Source of the DNA: Eleginops maclovinus
Lineage: Eukaryota > Chordata > Actinopteri > Perciformes > Eleginopidae
Assembly: GCF_036324505.1 (NCBI RefSeq)
Contig: NC_086354.1
Location: forward strand, 21,328,707-21,392,706
DNA length: 64,000 bases
Reading direction: 5' to 3'
The notes below the pieces were generated by a model. The model worked only from the letters and a program-made list of their open reading frames with translations. It searched no databases and had not been told where the DNA came from. Below are positions 35,601 through 47,249 of the stretch, piece by piece. Position 1 is the first letter of the stretch. Every line of letters starts with the position of its first letter. The position numbers and the translations under genes are program-made.

Positions 35601-38600
35601 AGATGTATCTACCTGTAAGGTTGGGGAAGCGGCGATTCCTCTTCAGTATCTTTCAGCTTCCTCAACCCCTGAACGAGGCAGCGCAGCAGGTTATCCACGA
35701 AGCGTGCTGATTGGCTGGCAGCCGTAGAGTAGGAGATGACATCACAGGCGAGGTTTTTCCTAGACTTGACTCCAGTCCTGAGGCTGTCTGCAAGAGCGGC
35801 CTGTGTAGGGACAAATGAATATGGACAATATACACCCTGCAGATAATCTAGAAAAGAGCCGGAAAAATGATCAAATATGCTAATAATTGCAGACATCAAG
35901 CATTTTTGTGTTTCTCCTACATTTAGATATAATATAATATAATTATTTTAGGAAGTTTACCATGAAGACAGTTTTTCCCTCTCCAGGTCCTGCTTCCACC
36001 ACCAACAGCCCTCCTTTGGTCTGGGCCTGCTCCACCATCTCCACCGCCCCCAACAGCAGCTTCTCCCTGCCGAAGAACTGCCTCTGCAGCGCCCCCTGGT
36101 GCACCTCCTGCTCCATCACATCCGACGAAGCCTCAGCCTCGTCATCCTCCTGACACATGGAGGATAATGTGGTATTTAAAAGTGGTGGAAGAACCAAGCA
36201 TGATATGAGTATTATGCATTGTTTTAACCTAGCTAAGTTTGGTTAGAGTTTGGAAAATGAATGTATTAAATGGTCAGAGTGACTAACTTCCACAAACTGC
36301 TTGACAACAGCCATCCACAGATCTTCCAGCACAGCCTTTCCAAAGTCCTCCAGGTTTTTCAGGTATGGTTTCCCATCCACAACGCCTCCCCACTTACATG
36401 TGTAACTATGACAGAAAAACAGAATAGTGAAAGGCATTTCAAATGATGTTGTGGTTTCATTTCAGAATGCTCTATGCCAACTTTTTACAGTTCTTATAAA
36501 AACCTTTTCTAAAGCAAAAGTCCTCCATGAGTTGTAAATGTTAAGTATATTGAATTAATGTGTTAATACCACGGCTTCAGAGCAGAAGGGGATATAACAG
36601 AAATGACTCACTTTTCAGTGACCTTGACTTCATTTTGCCGGATCCTTTTCTTCAGAGAGGTCATTTTAGACTCAGCCTCCTTAGATTCAGCGACAAAGTC
36701 AGACCTCCAAGCCACTGGAACTGATCTGAGAAACGAGAGAGTAACATTAAAACACAAATACTTAAATGTGTAGCTTTGAACAAATTGAATATATTCACAG
36801 ATATATATATTAAATTAATTGGAAGGGGTTTGTAAGTAGTTTAAATGACTGCATCTTAAGTGGCAATAGACAACTTGTTTGCTTTAAATGATCAAGATTG
36901 AAGTAAGAGGTTACTGTACAATGTAACTGTTATCAAATATAATGACATTATTAGCGTTTAAAACCAGCCATATTTCAGTCGGCAATTCTGTCTGCCACCA
37001 AGAACAATGTCCCAAATAAAAAAGCTTGATTTACGGGACGAATCCATGAAAAATTGTTGATATTCCTGTGCAGTGTTGCTAACACTCATCCAATGAAAGT
37101 AGCAAGAATTAGCTCCAAAATATCAAACATAAAATTGTACTGTTGTTGGGTAATTGCAGATTCATCTCTAAGGCCATCAAGTGCTTAGACAGATTGTGGT
37201 GTGTGAATGTGAGCGTGGTTTACTTGGTGATGTTTGGATCTCTGAAGTAGCACATCATTCTCTGCTGAGCTGTGTCGGGGTAAAGAGCCTCGAACTGACG
37301 GATCTCCATCTCCGTGATGGACAGATCTGCCGGGGCTGACGCCAGCTGCACATGGAGGAACAAATTATGATTTTTGTTTTTATTTTAATAGATACATTCA
37401 ATTTAATTTGTCATCTCAAAACAAAAAACATTCTGTTTTCCTTAAATGTATAAAAGAAGAGTAATACCCATACCCAATATCACATATACAATAAAATAAT
37501 TGTTTCCAGTAGTTGCGTAATAAAATGATTAACAACACATCTATTATTTATTTCTTATATTTCAGGATATTTATTGGACAAATTCATTTCTCTTTGTTTA
37601 ACATAAATGACTTATAATTATCTAAACTTATTGTATTTTATTTATACATGTGAAGAATTGCATTTAAGGCTGTTTTAGCCATAAACTCAAAGCAGTATCA
37701 GGAATCTTCTTGGAAAAAATGCACCTTCCAATCAAACTGTAAAGCGCAAACTCAGCATATTGCACAGAATTAAGTATCAGTAATTCATTTAAACAAACAT
37801 ACTGAGCACAGTCTGTAGTACTAGCTCTACATATTAATAATTATTTATCTTCATGTCATATCACAAGTCTTACCCAGCGGTGCTGCGGCAGGTCTGGGAG
37901 GACAGGTTTGGGAGGCACCAGGCCGTACCTCTCCCCCAGGATTGCTACCATCATGTGGCTGCGACAGACCTCAGACAGGCACAGCTGGACGGCCCGCTCC
38001 GACTCCTCCTCGGTCACCCCCCAACGCAGCTCCACCTCCTGCAGGTAGAGGCAGTGTGATGCCGCACGACGCCGGAGCTCCGGGAACACGCCGCGTACCA
38101 AAATGTCGCGCTCGGCGTGCATGTCTCTGAAGGTGGAGGAGATGAACACACGCACACCTCGCCACCTGTGAAGACACGAGTCATAGGAAATGAGAAAATG
38201 ACCTAAATAGTTCGGTCAAGCAGGAAAAACTGGGAAATGTCCATGTAGCTTAATTTAATTAGATTTTTATAGGCGCAGATTTATGCTGCTCAAGGGTTAA
38301 ATGAAAATGGCGGGAAAAACAAACGTTACTGCTCAGATTTGTTCTTTACCAAAAACAAAAAAATCGGGTTTTATGAACATTCTTTTACCGAGGAGGCCTC
38401 AACACATTTAAAGACAGTTTATAGGAAACCCCTTTATTTTTCTGGTGTGGCAAACATAAAACGGGACATTGTTGCTACTCCAAGTAAAAAGACAAAAGAG
38501 TAAGGAGTTGGTGTAAAACTAGTAAGGAAAAAAGCGGAAACGCAATGTAGACTGGCCTTTTAATGTTTAAAGCCTTTAAACATTTTAACGTAATATTAGA

Positions 38601-41600
38601 TTTTTTTTTTGCCACAAATAAAGAAACTACCTTGACTTGGGGCTGACGGGTATTTGGACGACGTTGTCTGCGGATGGAAGGCCTTTAGCTCCGTCTGGTG
38701 GTGGGACATTGTACAGTTTGTCTAAATGCTCCACATGGTCCAGAAGCCTGGATGATCCTCGTTCTGCCACAAACCTGGTCACATTGTCAAAGGAACAGTT
38801 AAACATTTCGTCTTATTTATGTTTTTGGGGAGAGTTTGATTAGAAATTAAATAGCACTTTCAGGTTCGTAGGATAAATATAAAGCTACAGCCAACAGCCA
38901 GTTAGCTTAGCTTAGCATGAAGACTGCTAATGGAGGGAGCCAGCTAGCGTTGCTCTGTACGAAAGAGTCAAAATCAACCTTCCACAACTTAGAAAGCTCA
39001 AAAATGTATACGTTATCTTGTTTGATTAATCTGTACAGAAATTGTGACTAGTTTTTGGCAAGCACCAGCAACATTTTAACATGTTTTGAACAGATTAAAC
39101 AAACACAATTACATTTGAAATAGTGAGCTTTTAAAAGAGTGCCTTCAAAATGAGCCAGTGCTAAATTGAGGCAACAGACTGCTTCTTTTCTCACAATATC
39201 ATACCTTTATCAACATACCATAGTCAGAACACCAAGAGTTAGCTTTTTCACGTTCATACAGTAAATAATTATCTACATTTTTATTCTGAATAAAAAAGGG
39301 CAACAAGACATTTTACCTCAGTATTTGTTCACTGAAGCCTGAAAGCCTCACATAGTTCCTTTCAGGGCTGAGATTTAAATCTCTGCAAGTGGAAAATACA
39401 AGCAAATACAAAAAGAAACAAATATTAAAGATGACCCCTGTACGCTGAAAGAGTGTCAATGAAAAATGGAATTGGTACACTAATTGCTGTGAATGCCACT
39501 ATAGCTTCATAATACGGTATGTGAGATACATGAAAACTAGCAGCTACAGGGGAAATTGGAGTATTACCGGTCGGACAATAAGATTTCCACGATGAGAGCT
39601 TTGTTGTTTATTTCGTTCTTGTAGCTTTTGATGGCCCACCTCAATTCACTACCCAACCAGTAGTCACCAAGTATTATGATGTTGTCCACCTGAGAAAGAA
39701 AAAGCATGTGAGATCCGGGATCACTAGAAAGCAATGTGTTTTGGGTCCAAACCAGGGTTCTCTCACACTCAATCAAAAGTGCCTTAACACAGGTAATAGC
39801 TTAGCAAATATCATTAAGCTGCAGAGCCACAGTGCAAGCACATTCAGACTTGCAGCTCTGTACACTTTTAAAAGCACAAGTATGCATCTACTATCAAGAC
39901 AGTACTGTGTATTAGCGACACCACAAAAACCTCTACAACTTTAACTATGTACATAAAAAGTGTTAATGAATTATATACAGTACATATCCACGAACCGTAT
40001 TGTTTATGGGAATCGTTTTGCTGAGGGAAAGTGTCTCTTCATGTCTCATCCCTGAAAATGCCTGTTAAAGAGAAGTAATCATTAATAAAAGCACATTACA
40101 ATGAATAAAAACTTTCTCCACAACACAGCTCATCTTTACTTTACAGGGATATGTTTCAGTTGTATCCAACCTTGTAGCATGTACAGTTATTTCCTTTGTT
40201 GAACTAATTCACATCACACCTACTGTAAGAATGATGCAATAGAGTACAAGTCCCCACCTTTATTTGTTTAATCACACTCCTGACATTATCCAGAAGAACA
40301 TCAGACTTCAGCTCGACTTCCTGGAAGCCAGAATAACTAAACAGGCAGAGCTGACCGTCCTCAGCACTGCTGCGAATCATCAGAGAGAGCAAAGTTGCCG
40401 TCTCCATATGCTGAGGCAAAAGAGGGAAGAGATTGATAATAAGTACAGTGTACTATGACAAAATACTCAGAATAATAACATAAAACGTGCAGTATTTTTG
40501 TGGAAAAGTGGGAAGTTGTGTAGATATTCTACATTTCCTGTAGAAATGTGCAAAATATTTGGAGGGTTGGGCAGAACTGGCAAAACTTAAATGAAATAAT
40601 GAAACAACAAGATACTCTTTGCATTGTGTGCATTAATGCATATGTGTTACTGCTAATCAGAAGAAAACTCACAGAAGGAGTCAGTTTGTCATCCGTTTTC
40701 TTGTCCCTCTTTCTCTTTCTCCTCCTGCTCCCTTCTTCTTCTTCTTCTTCTTCTTCCTCCTCCTCCTCCTCCTCCTCCTCCTCCTCTTCTTTTTCTTCGT
40801 TTGCCTCGGGGTCAGGAGGGAGGCAGAAGTCCTGTTTCTCAAGCCCTTCTGTATTGTTCATTATGTCAGTGGACAGGACGATGAGGGTCCGTCCGGGGAG
40901 CGGAGGCACGTTGTAACGACAGGAGATCTGGACCGCCGTCTCCAGAGCTTTGCGGTACCGGTCCAACAGAGCCGTAGTTAACAGACTCTGACTGGACGCA
41001 CAGACACAGAAAAAGCGTTGCTATAAAACTGGATATACTTTTGTTTTTAATGCACGCAGACTTCAATATGTCTTTGATATCTTTTTGAACTGATGTAAGA
41101 AACAAATGTTCAATCTTAGCAAAAAACTGTGCAGTTATCTGTACCTTTTTTCTGCTTGAATTTATAGATATATAAATGACTGCTCAAGCTAACCACCCAA
41201 ATGTATTTCTGTTCATTTCAAACCACTTCTTCTTCTCTCACTTGTCTGTGCTACTGAAATATTTTTCCCAGTGTTGGGATCAACAAGTATCAGCCACAGA
41301 AAATATTTTAAGATTAGGAAATCATCGTAGGGACAGTTAAAGCACATTTCCATACTTGGCCTTTATGAACTGCTCCTTCTTCATTTTGTATAGTCGATAT
41401 ATAAACGGCACTCCAAGCGTCACCCTAATCCGGCTCTTCGGAGTCGTGTCCCATTCCTGACTCTTGAAGCGTTTGCTCTTGGGAATCTTTTTCAGGATGC
41501 CCATCAGGATCTCTTTAACGGGGGGGATTGCTTTCTCTGATGCTTTGGGTAGAGGACAGAGAGGCAAAGAGCAATAAGTGGAAGTACTGAATGTGTTGCA

Positions 41601-42263
41601 GCATGTCAGAGCAAAGCTTCATTAAAGTTGTGGTTTTCCTGTAGTGTGTTGAATGGAATGTGGAACCATGTCTTAAAATGTTGCCATAAAAAAGCAGTTG
41701 TACAGAAATTTCTTTCAGTAAAGACTTGAGTGCATGTATCTCACTCAAAGAATTCAGCTCCATGATGACTTTGTACGCAGCGAGGAATCTGGTGGGAAAC
41801 TGACGGCTCTGAATGACTGCTTTCTGTAAACACAAAGGTGAAACATAATAACACAAATATAATTACATGGTTTTCTTTGACCTTTTACTAGCTGTATCGG
41901 ATCAGTGTGTTGGGTCTCACCTTATTGGTCAGTCTGCTGAGGATCTTCTTGTGATGAGCCTCATTGATGCCAGCCGTGATCATGTTCCTCAGGTTCCTCA
42001 GCATGGCCATGAAGGGAAGAGACTTATTGTCTGCACAGTAGAGACATTATTCATCAGATGAAAGACATGTTGGATTATAAATATATCTGTGCTGTATGCA
42101 TAGATGTGTCTTTTGAATGCACAGGTACAGCTTTGAAGTCTCACCAAGTATTCACACCCAGTTTTATTCAAAGGCTTTATAGTCACATGCAAAATAGATA
42201 CAGTGTAGTTTTGGCAAAGCAAATGTCACACACTACTACTTCAATGCAACATAGAATATAATT

Positions 42264-42353
<90 letters not shown>

Positions 42354-42841
42354 ACTCAGCAGACCTATGAGTTTCTCCCAGGTGGCGGCCTTGTTTCCCT
42401 CCCGGCTGAGCAGGCGTTCCCATGTCTCCGGTTCTTTGAGCTTCATTCTCTTCCCGGCTTTCTCCCGGTCCCACGTGCCCTTTATTCCACTGCGGTTAAA
42501 CATCTTGGCGTCTGCAGGATACCTGACACAAACACAACCAAGGCAAATTTTAAAGCAGGGGACAAGCTACTCACCTTCAAGACGAAATCTTACCCGTTCC
42601 CCATTTTCCCCCTCCTTGTTTAAAGAATAAATTGATAAAAAATGCAGAGTTTTTAGGAGGTTCAAGTGGGACTGTGGTCAAGTGATAACAATACTTGCCC
42701 GGGTAACTGGGATTTATTCAGTAACGCTATATTTGTATTTCTCTACAAGATATTTTTACTTAAGTATTTTTTAATGTTGCTATTTAATGCTATTTAAATG
42801 CAAGCTTCCTGTAACACTCTATTTAAACCCCTCTACAGCGC

Positions 42842-42878
<37 letters not shown>

Positions 42879-42897
42879 ATATCAAATAATAAATGCG

Positions 42898-42943
<46 letters not shown>

Positions 42944-42946
42944 CGC

Positions 42947-42995
<49 letters not shown>

Positions 42996-45900
42996 ATATC
43001 AAATACCTTTATAGAGGTAATATAAAAAATAATGTACACTTAAAGTGTCTGATAATAAGTATTTTACAAAAGGTTTAAACAAATCAGTGATACTGAGGTG
43101 CTGTAGAGTCACTTTGTGAGTCACCAGTGTGTGTCTGACTGAGTTTGTGTGTCTTACTTTTTCCCCAGAATAGCCATAACATATTCAGCCGGTTGCTTAA
43201 TGTGAAGCTTCCTGATCATCTTCTTGATACTGAACTCACTCTGCTTTTTATCCACCACCACTTTGCTGTCCTTTACACCCAACTGTAGACACACAAACAA
43301 GGATCAAATAGAGTTGCACATGTGGTACGATTTCTTCAACAACACTTAGAAGATGGGTGAGGACGTTTAGAATAAATCACTTTATAAAAACTTTAAAACT
43401 AAACCCATATTTGCATACAAAGCAGAAAAGGATGTGAACTGAAATGACTTTCATCAAGACAACTCCAACTTTTAAAATGATGTAAAGAAGTGCTTCACAT
43501 AGGAAAAGATTATTGAATGCCTAAAGAAAAAACGTTTTTACAACCATGACTCTGTGAATGCACGATCAATTAACGAAGAAAAGTCTTGATCAATTAAATC
43601 AAAACATCTGTTTGCAAACTTAGCACCACTTGTGCTGTATGATCCAAGTCTCTTCCATTGAGTGATATGCTCATTACTTCCAAATGTTTGCTAAAATCAT
43701 ACTTTTTAATACATATTCCCACAGACAAGTAGTATGCTATCCGAGCGTGTTATGCTGACTTGTTTAAAATAGTACGCTTAAGAGAAAATCCATGTGTTTA
43801 AGAAGTAATGAGAATACGACTAATACGTTTTGAATATATGTTTTGCTGTTGTTAAACGCAACTTTCATTTACTTCCATTCATCACAACTTTTTTTCCATT
43901 CTTGTAGTCTTGTTGTGTCTTTGTTCATAGGTTATGTTTAAGAAAAATTAGCAATTGGTTTCCAAATGGTCATTTTGTGGGAGTGAAGTGTTCCTTGAAG
44001 AAGGCACTTAAGTAACTCAAAAGTGTAAAAACATCAAACACACTAGTGGCAGAACAGAAAAGTACTGATCATTGACTTACAATCTTCTCCAGCACGTTTG
44101 CATCGGCTCTGAGCAAGTTCCCCCACTTTTTCATCTGCTGAGCAGTCGGTTTCTGGAAATCAAAGATACATAGAACAAACCATGGAGTGAGGAAGAGAGG
44201 ATAGTTAAGGCACTGTGTTTTAATTAAGAGAAATGAGTGCATTGCACTATAATAGAAAACCACATGACGTTTCAATCTTTTTTTAGAATGAGAATCTGTT
44301 ATTTATTCTCAGGGGGGAAATCAGATATGAATCAGCTGCTCCATTTGAGACAAATTAAATGAAAATAACTTACATTAACATAGAAAGTTAAAATAAAACA
44401 GCTATAAATAACAACAATAAATATGTATAAGGTGTGCTTTGGTTAAGAGTGTGAAGGTGTGCTACTTGAACTACAAGAAACAGTAATACTGAGAAACCGT
44501 TTTCTGTCCATAAGTGGAGTTGAGTTTGGTTAAGCCTTAGTTTTCATATTGAACTGAAAGAAAAGAGACCACAATGAAGGCTTCTGTACCTTGGCTTTGG
44601 GCTTCTTGCTGTTGCGGTTATGTTTACAGCGGTGTTTGCGCGTGTTGTATTTGGCCAGCTGATACTCGTTGAACTGCTTGAACTTGTCAGCCATTGCTTT
44701 CTTCAGGCACATCGGCAGGGAGCGGCTGAAGCACTGGAGACGGACAAACATGAGGATGAGATTTCCCAGAACTCACACATCCAGATTCCAACAAACAGAA
44801 GACGCTCACTAACACTTACTGTGCTGTAGATCCTGACTACTTCCAGCCAATCAGAGGGCAGCTGTACGGCAGCACAGAAGTATCTGCGGACATGAGGTTT
44901 GGTGGAGGGCTGGTTGGCAGCCAGAGCCAATAAGAAGTTCGCTGTGATGCGGATGTTCAACTCCTGACGGGTGTAGACTGCCACCTGAATGATAAATGCA
45001 AGAACAAGCACATTGGACGTGACTAACAGACATGATATCCCTTTTCCTTTACTGTGATAGTGTGTGCTGTCTGTCTGGGAATTAATTCCACTGTTCTTAT
45101 GGAAAAAATGAAGATATTACAAATATCAATACAACAAAATCATCCAATCGTGGAAAATGTTAAGTAAAAGAACTCATAATCTGACCCTCATCAGAATCAT
45201 TTTTTGCCAAGTAGGTTTACACATACAAAGAATCTGCATTGGTGTAAATGGTGCGAGCATAAACACAATGATGGAAATTAAGTTGTACAAAGAAAAGGAA
45301 CAAGTATTTTTAAAGCCATTTTAAAAACTATTATACCAACATTTTAAAAATAATATTATAGTTTATTTTTGTATCATAAAAACAAAAATCACAACTATTG
45401 ATAACTACTTTAAGGGCTCTGTAGTAATCGAGGTTAATGTTTGCTGTTTACTTTATTAACACATGTTGGAAATTACGTTTTTTTTAGTCGTGTTGCATTT
45501 CGTTCTGTCACATTGGTTGCTCCAAATTGTAATACCCAATAAAAAACAAAGCATGCATTTCTAAACATGGCTTGAGTATTCTCGGTCAATTGTCTTGATT
45601 GGTTGACCATGATAACATGTTGATTACCAAATAAACAAATAAAGATGCATTGAGATTCACACCTCTGAACAGACCCACACAGACAGACATGCATACACAC
45701 TTTCAGAAGAAACTGTGGGTCACGGTCAGAAATGTCCTTTGCCAGGTTTATGATCCTGGTCCAGACGCTTTCCTCTGAGTCCCAGTCCTTCTGACCTGGA
45801 GCCGTGTTCTTATTCACCAGGGAGCAACACACCAGGTTCAGCAGGAGATACTGAGGAACAGAAAGAAAGACGATGAAGTTTCTGTCCGTTAATGCTTGCA

Positions 45901-46724
45901 GCAAAAGGACAATTATTTCTATGACTTCTCCTACCTTTTTATCTTTCAGCTCCTCTTCAATATTTTCATTTTCTCTATCAATCTCAGCAAATTCGTCCTG
46001 TTTGATGACCAAAGTTTGTTTGAGTTCCTGGCTTTCCAACTCTATTCCCAAGACAGGTATATCCATGGCTGTCCCATCCTCCTCTTCCTCTTCCTCTTCA
46101 GACGAAACATCATCTTCCTCAGAATACTACAGATGTAGAAGAAAAATGTCATTAAAACAAGAATCCCGCTCAATGGGATGCATCCACAATGTTGTCAAAG
46201 GTACATTTATTTTATGCTAAAACTAATTAAATCAGAGAAATAAAATAAATGAAGAACATCTCATTTACCACACTCGATTCTTCCAAAAAGGACTGCGTCA
46301 CATCCAATGTTTCCTCTGTGGCTTCATCACCTCCATCGTCTTTCCTCTGTTCTCCACCCAGAGGAGGAGGGAGGAATGAAGGAGCAGAGCCTTTAGGCAA
46401 AGCACTGCTTGCCAGGCATTTTGAGAGCAGAGAGTCATTACGGACAGTTGTAGAGGAGGTGAGGGGAAAAGACAGACCGGGTGAATATCTAGTAAGGAAC
46501 TTATTCTCAGTGCTGAGGAGAGAAGAGGTGGAGAGAAGGGAGGATGAGGTGGAGGACAGGAAGGAGGGCTGGAGGTTGGACGGTTTGGGCATCAGTGAGG
46601 AGGTCAATAGCTTATTCTCCAGATTTGGAGGAGCATAGTTGGAGGACAAACTCCTGCCACATGTTGCCTGCTGCCACTGATCTCCTTGGGCCCCATTTGC
46701 CTGATGCAAAGTCAGGGCCTTCAT
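24471..46724 (-). CDS. tep1: tep1, telomerase/vault-associated protein 1 (complete)
   Basis: TEP1 is the shared protein subunit of telomerase and vault ribonucleoprotein particles and binds RNA through its TROVE domain. I traced 54 coding exons; their phases agree at every junction and they sum to 7,770 nt, i.e. 2,589 residues plus TAA, close to the human length (about 2,630). Domain order is acidic/Ser-rich N-terminus (1-216), TROVE (about 217-612), vWA-like (about 613-902), DUF4062 (about 903-1000), NACHT and its helical C-part (about 1079-1661) and WD40 repeats (about 1662-2589). The C-terminus ends GKLYILSWKE, like the family. The start is the ATG at 46722-46724, just inside an acceptor; a 5' UTR exon is likely at about 47250-47340. 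Exon lists are given in the domain entries. The gene is transcribed divergently from the ZNRF-like gene. No frameshift or premature stop was seen. Confidence 0.95.
26930..27110. repeat. Teleost dispersed repeat in a tep1 intron
   Basis: The run 'cctcttttcaccctctgtctgaaa...gcccagtctgctctaattggtt...gtaattggtcaaccgcttagat...tgtcccgcccctta' matches, from memory, a repeat family that is very common in percomorph introns. It lies between the tep1 exons at 26669 and 27162. The family name was not verified. Confidence 0.5.
29580..29829 (+). other. Orphan 77-codon open frame inside a tep1 intron
   Basis: Between the tep1 exons at 29495 and 29859, an antisense ATG frame (29596-29829) begins MSGLVFERLKANRYRLKDKT and ends YWCRPS. 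It passes through an AT-rich stretch encoding Asn/Thr runs. Hydrophilic and Lys/Asn-rich, it has no domain I recognise. It is more likely a chance frame or a mobile-element fragment than a gene. Confidence 0.15.
32738..36405 (-). CDS. tep1: tep1 NACHT NTPase and helical region
   Basis: Twelve exons: 36288-36405, 35961-36149, 35613-35800, 35385-35526, 34952-35131, 34764-34856, 34396-34525, 34104-34263, 33697-33830, 33529-33617, 33255-33369 and 32738-32948. Walker A is EAGPGEGKTVFM at the end of the 35961-36149 exon. Walker B is LVLLVDGVD in 35385-35526, followed by SEWIPQQLPQ. A sensor-like strand (VCLVVSITTK) starts 34952-35131. The 34104-34263 exon holds FTCIVQSLQ, and the last exon ends at the WD40 boundary (VVEWLNNDRKIHQET). 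NACHT modules bind ATP/GTP and drive oligomerisation. Here the first Gly of the usual GxxxxGK[ST] is Ala (A-GPGE-GKT), so nucleotide binding may be altered; the Lys-Thr and Walker B Asp are kept. Confidence 0.92.
36612..38165 (-). CDS. tep1: tep1 DUF4062 (TIR-like) region
   Basis: Exon 37874-38165 encodes the DUF4062 core, VRVFISSTFRDMHAERD through ELRWGVTEEESE, EVCRSHMMVAILGERYG and VLPDLPQHRWV. The exons at 37224-37345 (ITEMEIRQFEALYPD, MMCYFRDPNIT) and 36612-36725 (AWRSDFVAESKEAESK) complete it. DUF4062 is a TIR-like fold that often sits upstream of NACHT or other signalling ATPases; no catalytic claim is made. It is the best-conserved segment I can read in this gene. Confidence 0.93.
38631..40991 (-). 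CDS. tep1: tep1 vWA-like region with long poly-Glu tract
   Basis: Exons are 40673-40991, 40258-40410, 39996-40061, 39568-39689, 39317-39382 and 38631-38774. The first begins NQSLLTTALLDRYRKALETA and contains the vWA opening strand GRTLIVLSTDIMNN, where a canonical DxSxS metal site is not present. It then runs into about 22 consecutive Glu residues encoded by GAA/GAG repeats (about 40735-40795), followed by a basic GSRRRKRKRDKK stretch. Later strands include VDNIIILGDYWLG and NNKALIVEILLSDR. The acceptor at 40991 (GTCCAG) was chosen over a nearer AG because only it keeps frame with the upstream exon. Confidence 0.88.
38860..38975. repeat. Teleost repeat (AGCCAGTTAGCTTAGCTTAGCAT type)
   Basis: The segment 'agctacagccaacagccagttagcttagcttagcatgaagactg...ccagctagcgttgctctgta' in a tep1 intron corresponds, from memory, to a widely dispersed fish repeat. 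Confidence 0.5.
41356..45850 (-). CDS. tep1: tep1 TROVE RNA-binding domain
   Basis: Nine exons: 45701-45850, 44820-44984, 44590-44733, 44081-44152, 43158-43282, 42365-42522, 41921-42030, 41745-41823 and 41356-41542. Family landmarks in order: YLLLNLVCCSLVNKN, DPQFLLKV; VAVYTRQELNIRITANFLLA; RRYFCAAVQLPSDW; MADKFKQFNEYQLAKYN; KKMIRKLHIKQPAEYVMAIL; GTWDREKAGKRMKLKEPETW; FMAMLRNLRNMITAGI; and VIQSRQFPTRFLAAYKV. TROVE is shared with Ro60 and encircles structured RNA (telomerase RNA, vault RNA, Y RNA). The donor of 42365-42522 is weak (GTCTGC) and is followed at once by a long CA repeat on the coding strand. Confidence 0.93.
42268..42351. repeat. (TG)n microsatellite beside a tep1 donor
   Basis: About 42 TG units. 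On the tep1 sense strand this is a CA repeat starting about 15 nt inside the intron after the 42365-42522 exon. Confidence 0.95.
42836..43005. repeat. Compound (AT)n array with inverted and direct units
   Basis: Three long (AT)n tracts lie in a tep1 intron. The unit 'gcgcattta(ta)nggatatcaaata' occurs twice in direct orientation, beginning at about 42838 and 42944. Between them lies an inverted 'aaatgcgcta(ta)ntagcgcattt', so the central tract is bounded by a palindrome. Confidence 0.85.
45180..45265 (+). repeat. Dispersed repeat fragment (CCAAGTA..TTTACACATACAAAGAAT)
   Basis: The run 'atcagaatcattttttgccaagtaggtttacacatacaaagaatctgcattggtg' sits in the tep1 intron between 44984 and 45701. 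It resembles 'atcagaatcagaaaaggctttactagcaagtttaaacatacgaggaatttt' at 48541, in the same orientation. From memory this is the tail of a common fish retroelement. Confidence 0.45.
45935..46724 (-). CDS. tep1: tep1 N-terminal exons
   Basis: Exon 46269-46724 carries the start codon and a Ser/Leu-rich, poorly conserved leader with repeated SSL-type stretches (SFLSSTSSSLLSTSS, SLLSTENKFLTRYSPGL). Exon 45935-46126 is acidic (EEDDVSSEEEEEEEDG) and ends in a Glu/Lys helix (IDRENENIEEELKDKK). The human protein has degenerate repeats in this position, so divergence here is expected. The start is the first ATG after the GCAG acceptor, and nothing upstream is in frame. Confidence 0.85.
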
Positions 46725-47249
46725 ACCTGCAGAGAAATCAATCAGAGGGTCAAAGGCTGTTACAAACATTCCCAATCCTACACGGCATTAAGTCCTGAAA
46801 GAAGCAACTCAGCAGCATTCATACCACTGTTTGAACAAGCTTTGTACTACTGTAGTTAAGGGTGTGTACTAGTTCCACTGAATGCATTGATAAAAAAAAG
46901 GGGACAAAGTCTGAAAACAATCAGCAAAAGGCCCAAGATTTTCACAGAGTTTCATAAGACACCATGACCACCATAATGCATATATACATTTAAAATAAAT
47001 AACAAATAAGTTTCAAGATGATCAAGAGCTGAGTTAGTTAAGTACTGTAGTGCATCTATTCATAAAAAGTATAAACACAACTGCGTAGAAACCAGGCATG
47101 TAACTATCAGAAAGAAAACCATAGGCTATCATCACTGCAATATCCAGACAGACAATGCGTTTAACTGCAATACATAACCTTATTAGTCAACATTGTTCGT
47201 AGAGGCCTACTTTTAGCGTAAACACCCAGACTTAAAGCAGAAAACTCAC

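Noticed and set aside
42262..42630. Several Cys/Val- and Thr/His-repeat open frames around the (TG)n
   Set aside because: Translations of a dinucleotide repeat. The real coding sequence here is the tep1 exon at 42365-42522 on the minus strand.
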